The notes under the pieces were generated by a model that had not been told where the DNA came from, made no database searches, and worked only from the letters and a program-made list of their open reading frames with translations. 24,877 nucleotides of DNA from contig JAWXBI010000305.1 of the NCBI GenBank assembly GCA_034439915.1, forward strand, positions 1 to 24,877, read 5' to 3'. Source of the stretch: JADJLQ01 sp034439915. GTDB lineage: Bacteria > Bacteroidota > Bacteroidia > Chitinophagales > Saprospiraceae. Made by a program: the position numbers and the translations under genes. This document shows, piece by piece, positions 21,632 through 24,877 of this stretch (position 1 is the stretch's first letter; every line of letters begins with the position of its first letter).

Positions 21632-24487
21632 ATGAGAAAGAATCATTCAGACGGCAGAATAACGATTTATATATCCGCCTTGCTGGTCATTTATTTAATG
21701 GTTAACCCCTTTAAAAACAGGGGAGTACCCACAGACGAAAAGTTATCAAATTCCCAGGAACCCCTGATGAATTCCCGGCCGGAATACAATAAAAAGTGGC
21801 TTGAATACGAATGGTTGATCACCCATGACCCCGCTACGGGCCTGGTGCCCCTAAACGCCAGAAATAATGACCGATTGGCGGTAATGCAAATACCCCAGGT
21901 GGTAAGGCATTACAGGTCACAAACATTTGTTTCAGCCGGACCGATGAATTTCAGTGGCCGTGCAAGGGCCTGTGCTTATGATCTTGGATACAATGGCTCT
22001 TCAAACAGGATGATTATTGCCGGAAGCGTATCCGGTGGTTTATTCAGAAGTATGGACGGAGGACAACCCTGGTCCTGGATACCGACGCCAAACCTCAATA
22101 ATATTACCACGTTGGCTCAGGATCCCCGCATGGGAAATAGCGCCATTACGGGAAATCCCTACCGCGACACCTGGTTTGCCGGGACAGGTGAATATATTGG
22201 AAATTCGGCCAGCAGCTATGGTCACTCCCACCATGGTTACGGTTTAATGGTCAGTGATGACAAAGGGCTTACCTGGCAGAATGTGACTATTACACAAACA
22301 GGTAAAGAATTTTTATTCGACAATCGGTTTGATTTCATAGACAAAGTCATGGTTAATCTGGCCGATGGTGCGATCTGGATATCCTATTGGGGTGGGTTTG
22401 TTCAATTAAACAGAACAGGCAAAACTGTTTTTGCGGTCAATCAAACATTTGAACTCGGTGCTAATATTCAATTCGGAACGGCCATGAACGATTTTACCAT
22501 GACCCAGGATGGTTCAAAAATATTTCTGGCCTGGAATGGGTTAGGCACCTCTTTTCATGCAAATTATCCCGCTTCCAATTTCCAGGGATTATGGGAAGGA
22601 AAGAATGCAACTAAGATTACGTGGAAAAAAATTGTGGACTCTACGCTGTTTAATCTATGGCCCGGTCCAAAACAATATGAACGGATTGTAATCGCCCTTG
22701 CCCCATCCAATGAGTCCATCCTGTATGCATTGATGAGTAATCAGTTGAACGCAACCACAAAGATATTTCCCACTGCAGATTTATTCAAACTTGATATGAC
22801 TATGCCAGCCAGCTATAAACTGACTGACCTGAGCATTAATTTACCTTCCGGTGCAGCCAATGAAAATTTCAGGGCGTTTGATAGCCAGGGAGGATATAAT
22901 CTTGCTATTGCGGTCAAACCGGATAATCCTAATTTTGTGTTGATTGGCGGGTCATCAGCCTACCGGAGTACAAATGGATTTAATTCAAAAGCCACCACCA
23001 GCCTGATTGGCGGATTTAATTATCTAAATACACCCCCGCAACGTACACAAGGATACGATGGAGACCGGTCGCATCCGGATATCCACGGTTTTGTTTTCAG
23101 GCCGGGAAGTTCATCTGAAATGATACATTTTCATGATGGTGGCGTGTCGCTGACCACCAATATTGCTGAAGATATCGTAAAACATCAGTATTTGAATTCA
23201 GGTATGCAAACTATACAATATTATACCATAACAGTAGATCCCAATCCGGGTCCCCTCGCCTTTATTGGTGGTACTCAGGATAATGGAGCTATATTTTACA
23301 ATGGTATGGTTGCTAACCCTCAAAATCAGTCCTTAGTAGTGTATGGAGATGGAATGAGCCAGGGTATTTCCAGGACAACAAATAATAATAAATGGTTCCT
23401 GGTTTCAACACAAAATGGCAATTTTTACCGGCGTACTGTAAACCCGGCTAATAACGCGCACATTTCATGGTCTACCTCATTAATGCCAACAGGAAGTACC
23501 AGCGCATTTAAAACTAATTTCCTGGTCGATCCGGATAATACTGAGGACGTATATTATGCGGGTCAAAATGTTTTATACCGGACCACAATGGCCAGTTCAG
23601 TGACCAGTAGCAACTGGCAAATGTTATCTGGTACCAAGGTGAGTGATGGAGAAATAATTACATCTCTGGCCACCACCAGGGGACCCTACAATAATTTGCA
23701 TAATTTATTTTTTGGCACTTCCCTGAGTAAATTATTCAGACTTCAAAATCCCAGGTCCTCGGGAGTAATGACCATACCAGTCAATATCACACCTGCTGAA
23801 AGCGGAGTGGCAGCCAAGGGTGCCATCGTTGATATTGCATTAAATTCAAGAAACGATGACACCATGCTCGTGGTATACAGCAATTACAACGTCAAAAGCA
23901 TATGGTGGACCGGAAATGCAAAGTCCCCGACCCCCACCTGGACAAACGTGGAAGGAAATCTTTCAGAGCCAAGTATCCGGAGTGGTGAAATTGTAGTTAA
24001 AAAATCAGGTATTGAATATTTTGTAGGTACTACGGTAGGCTTGTACAGCACAACCAGTTTAAATAAAGCCAACACCGTATGGATGAAAGAAATCAAAAAC
24101 TCACCCATGGAATTTGCTGTAGTAAATAGTATCGATCACCGGTTGTCTGACAATACCATGGTCGTTGGAACGCATGGCAACGGAGCATATTTTGCAAACA
24201 TCGGAGATGCCGTGTCTACGTCCCTGCAGGAGTTGATATTAAAGAATTTTGAATTATTTCCAGTACCGTCTACTTCCCATATCACTTTTAAATTTGATCG
24301 GGATATCAGTCAAAAATTCACGTTCAGGATTACTGATCTGTCGGGAAAAATTCTTATCGATAATACCGTACCGAATGGTATGAGTAATGGACATACCATA
24401 AGTCTGCAACAATGGCCTGCCGGCAGTTACTATTTATCGATATTTAATGATAACAAAATTAAGACATCGAAATTCGTTAAGATTTAA
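21632..24487 (+). CDS. Asp-box/BNR-repeat secreted protein with type IX sorting domain
   Basis: The open frame reaches back to a TTG at 21545, but that overlaps the previous gene. The ATG at 21632 gives 951 residues and a hydrophobic segment (10-24) that serves as signal anchor or signal peptide. Asp-box motifs are visible as SMDGGQPW (140-147) and SDDKGLTW (208-215), in the setting of repeats such as GSVSGGLFRS and WFAGTGEYIG typical of sialidase/VPS10-like beta-propellers. The last 80 or so residues (ELFPVPSTSHITFKF, then FRITDLSGKILIDN and WPAGSYYLSIFND to KFVKI) match the Por secretion C-terminal sorting domain, so it should cross the outer membrane by the type IX system. No sialidase arginine triad can be placed by eye, and Asp-box propellers are often non-catalytic. 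Adhesion or carbohydrate or protein binding is as likely as hydrolysis. Confidence 0.88.
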   Translation: MRKNHSDGRITIYISALLVIYLMVNPFKNRGVPTDEKLSNSQEPLMNSRPEYNKKWLEYEWLITHDPATGLVPLNARNNDRLAVMQIPQVVRHYRSQTFVSAGPMNFSGRARACAYDLGYNGSSNRMIIAGSVSGGLFRSMDGGQPWSWIPTPNLNNITTLAQDPRMGNSAITGNPYRDTWFAGTGEYIGNSASSYGHSHHGYGLMVSDDKGLTWQNVTITQTGKEFLFDNRFDFIDKVMVNLADGAIWISYWGGFVQLNRTGKTVFAVNQTFELGANIQFGTAMNDFTMTQDGSKIFLAWNGLGTSFHANYPASNFQGLWEGKNATKITWKKIVDSTLFNLWPGPKQYERIVIALAPSNESILYALMSNQLNATTKIFPTADLFKLDMTMPASYKLTDLSINLPSGAANENFRAFDSQGGYNLAIAVKPDNPNFVLIGGSSAYRSTNGFNSKATTSLIGGFNYLNTPPQRTQGYDGDRSHPDIHGFVFRPGSSSEMIHFHDGGVSLTTNIAEDIVKHQYLNSGMQTIQYYTITVDPNPGPLAFIGGTQDNGAIFYNGMVANPQNQSLVVYGDGMSQGISRTTNNNKWFLVSTQNGNFYRRTVNPANNAHISWSTSLMPTGSTSAFKTNFLVDPDNTEDVYYAGQNVLYRTTMASSVTSSNWQMLSGTKVSDGEIITSLATTRGPYNNLHNLFFGTSLSKLFRLQNPRSSGVMTIPVNITPAESGVAAKGAIVDIALNSRNDDTMLVVYSNYNVKSIWWTGNAKSPTPTWTNVEGNLSEPSIRSGEIVVKKSGIEYFVGTTVGLYSTTSLNKANTVWMKEIKNSPMEFAVVNSIDHRLSDNTMVVGTHGNGAYFANIGDAVSTSLQELILKNFELFPVPSTSHITFKFDRDISQKFTFRITDLSGKILIDNTVPNGMSNGHTISLQQWPAGSYYLSIFNDNKIKTSKFVKI

Positions 24488-24692
24488 AGAGATAAAATAT
24501 TCAAGGTAAGTTTCTTCTTTTTTCCCCATATTCATTTACTGTTACAGTATACGAAATCCATCGGTTGAACTGATTGCACGATTGTAAGAATTCAGAATTA
24601 GTTTGCCGTAAATATCCAGGTAAAAGAATAAATGATTAAAGTTTAATCCCAATACATCTTTCTTCGTATTACACTGGCCACTTTACTTATTT

Positions 24693-24877
24693 CTAAAATA
24701 TTTCCAACTTCCTAACAATAAACGACCCCAATCTTTCATAACCCGCCTCATTCGGATGTAAACCATCAGTAAACAAGGCCTCATTTATTTTTTTATCCTT
24801 TTGCAGAAACAGGGAGTCTGCATCCGCGAATTTTATATTCTTTCCCTTGGCCAGTTTGGCGATCTTTTGATTAATTG
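24693..24877 (-). CDS. SGNH/GDSL-family hydrolase, C-terminal fragment
   Basis: Only the last 60 codons lie in the window; the rest is beyond the right edge. The reading ends ALFTDGLHPNEAGYERLGSF and then IVRKLEIF. DGLHPNxxGY is the block V signature of SGNH hydrolases, carrying the catalytic Asp and His (D-x-x-H). Members are esterases, lipases, acyl-hydrolases or carbohydrate deacetylases; the substrate cannot be told from this fragment. It converges with the type IX-secreted protein gene across a 205-bp gap (24488-24692) in which I see no gene and no strong terminator. Confidence 0.8.
   Translation of the reverse strand, partial: INQKIAKLAKGKNIKFADADSLFLQKDKKINEALFTDGLHPNEAGYERLGSFIVRKLEIF

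Noticed and set aside
28..24877. Phage, contractile-injection or type VI cluster
   Set aside because: No sheath, tube, baseplate, spike, ATPase or terminase pattern is visible, and the proteins carry Sec signal peptides.

Overview
The window looks like a chromosomal segment from a member of the Bacteroidota, probably Saprospiria-like. Three things point there: a secreted Asp-box protein with a type IX secretion (Por) C-terminal sorting domain, an UpxY-type NusG paralog, and AT-rich spacers with a TTTG / TAnnTTTG-like promoter. I see no rRNA, tRNA, CRISPR array, insertion sequence or phage gene.

The window is dominated by one minus-strand run of 14 genes, from about 20.85 kb down to base 28. 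It begins with a specialised NusG-type antiterminator (20252-20788), preceded by a good Bacteroidota-type promoter, a perfect 16-bp palindrome and a short overlapping upstream ORF. Nine genes follow that I read as one paralogous family of exported proteins I cannot assign to a named family. Six are clear full-length members (18336-20117, 16392-18131, 13488-15488, 11441-13474, 9257-11431, 7221-9221). One keeps only the N-terminal half (15495-16256). Two are remote members (3857-5194, 2401-3834). The full-length members share an ordered core: signal peptide, a YYYLPxxLRL...GKPxFxFLRY block, a GGGIxHxLxxx block, a GPxIxxxGxxALISSI block, an xxAPVLxGxKAxxSxxLxxxGAxLL block, a helical AIKV...LLxxxYDKLxxLMF region, a VNLxDPxFQxREI block, and two C-terminal beta units with YxYxxxW signatures. 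Members differ by private insertions: a roughly 100-residue coiled coil, a proline-rich linker, and a glycine-zipper segment.

Embedded in the same run are a secreted HExxH metalloprotease (5808-7208) and an orphan secreted protein (5195-5752). Two lipoproteins with seven DGGYIxxG-type repeats each, probably seven-bladed propellers, close it (28-1200, 1212-2399). Most junctions from 16256 downward are 0-55 bp, which suggests one long transcript. The three upstream spacers are longer (134, 204 and 135 bp), and the 204-bp one holds a long imperfect inverted repeat.

A divergent plus-strand pair follows: a small exported protein (21118-21600) and a 951-residue Asp-box/BNR-like protein with a type IX sorting domain (21632-24487). 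The right edge cuts the C-terminus of a minus-strand SGNH/GDSL hydrolase (24693-24877).

My working hypothesis is that the minus-strand run encodes a multi-subunit envelope or extracellular assembly built from diversified paralogs, with its own protease and propeller lipoproteins, and that the NusG paralog keeps RNA polymerase moving through the long transcript. Only the layout and the sequence similarities are seen directly. The assembly and the regulation are inference.
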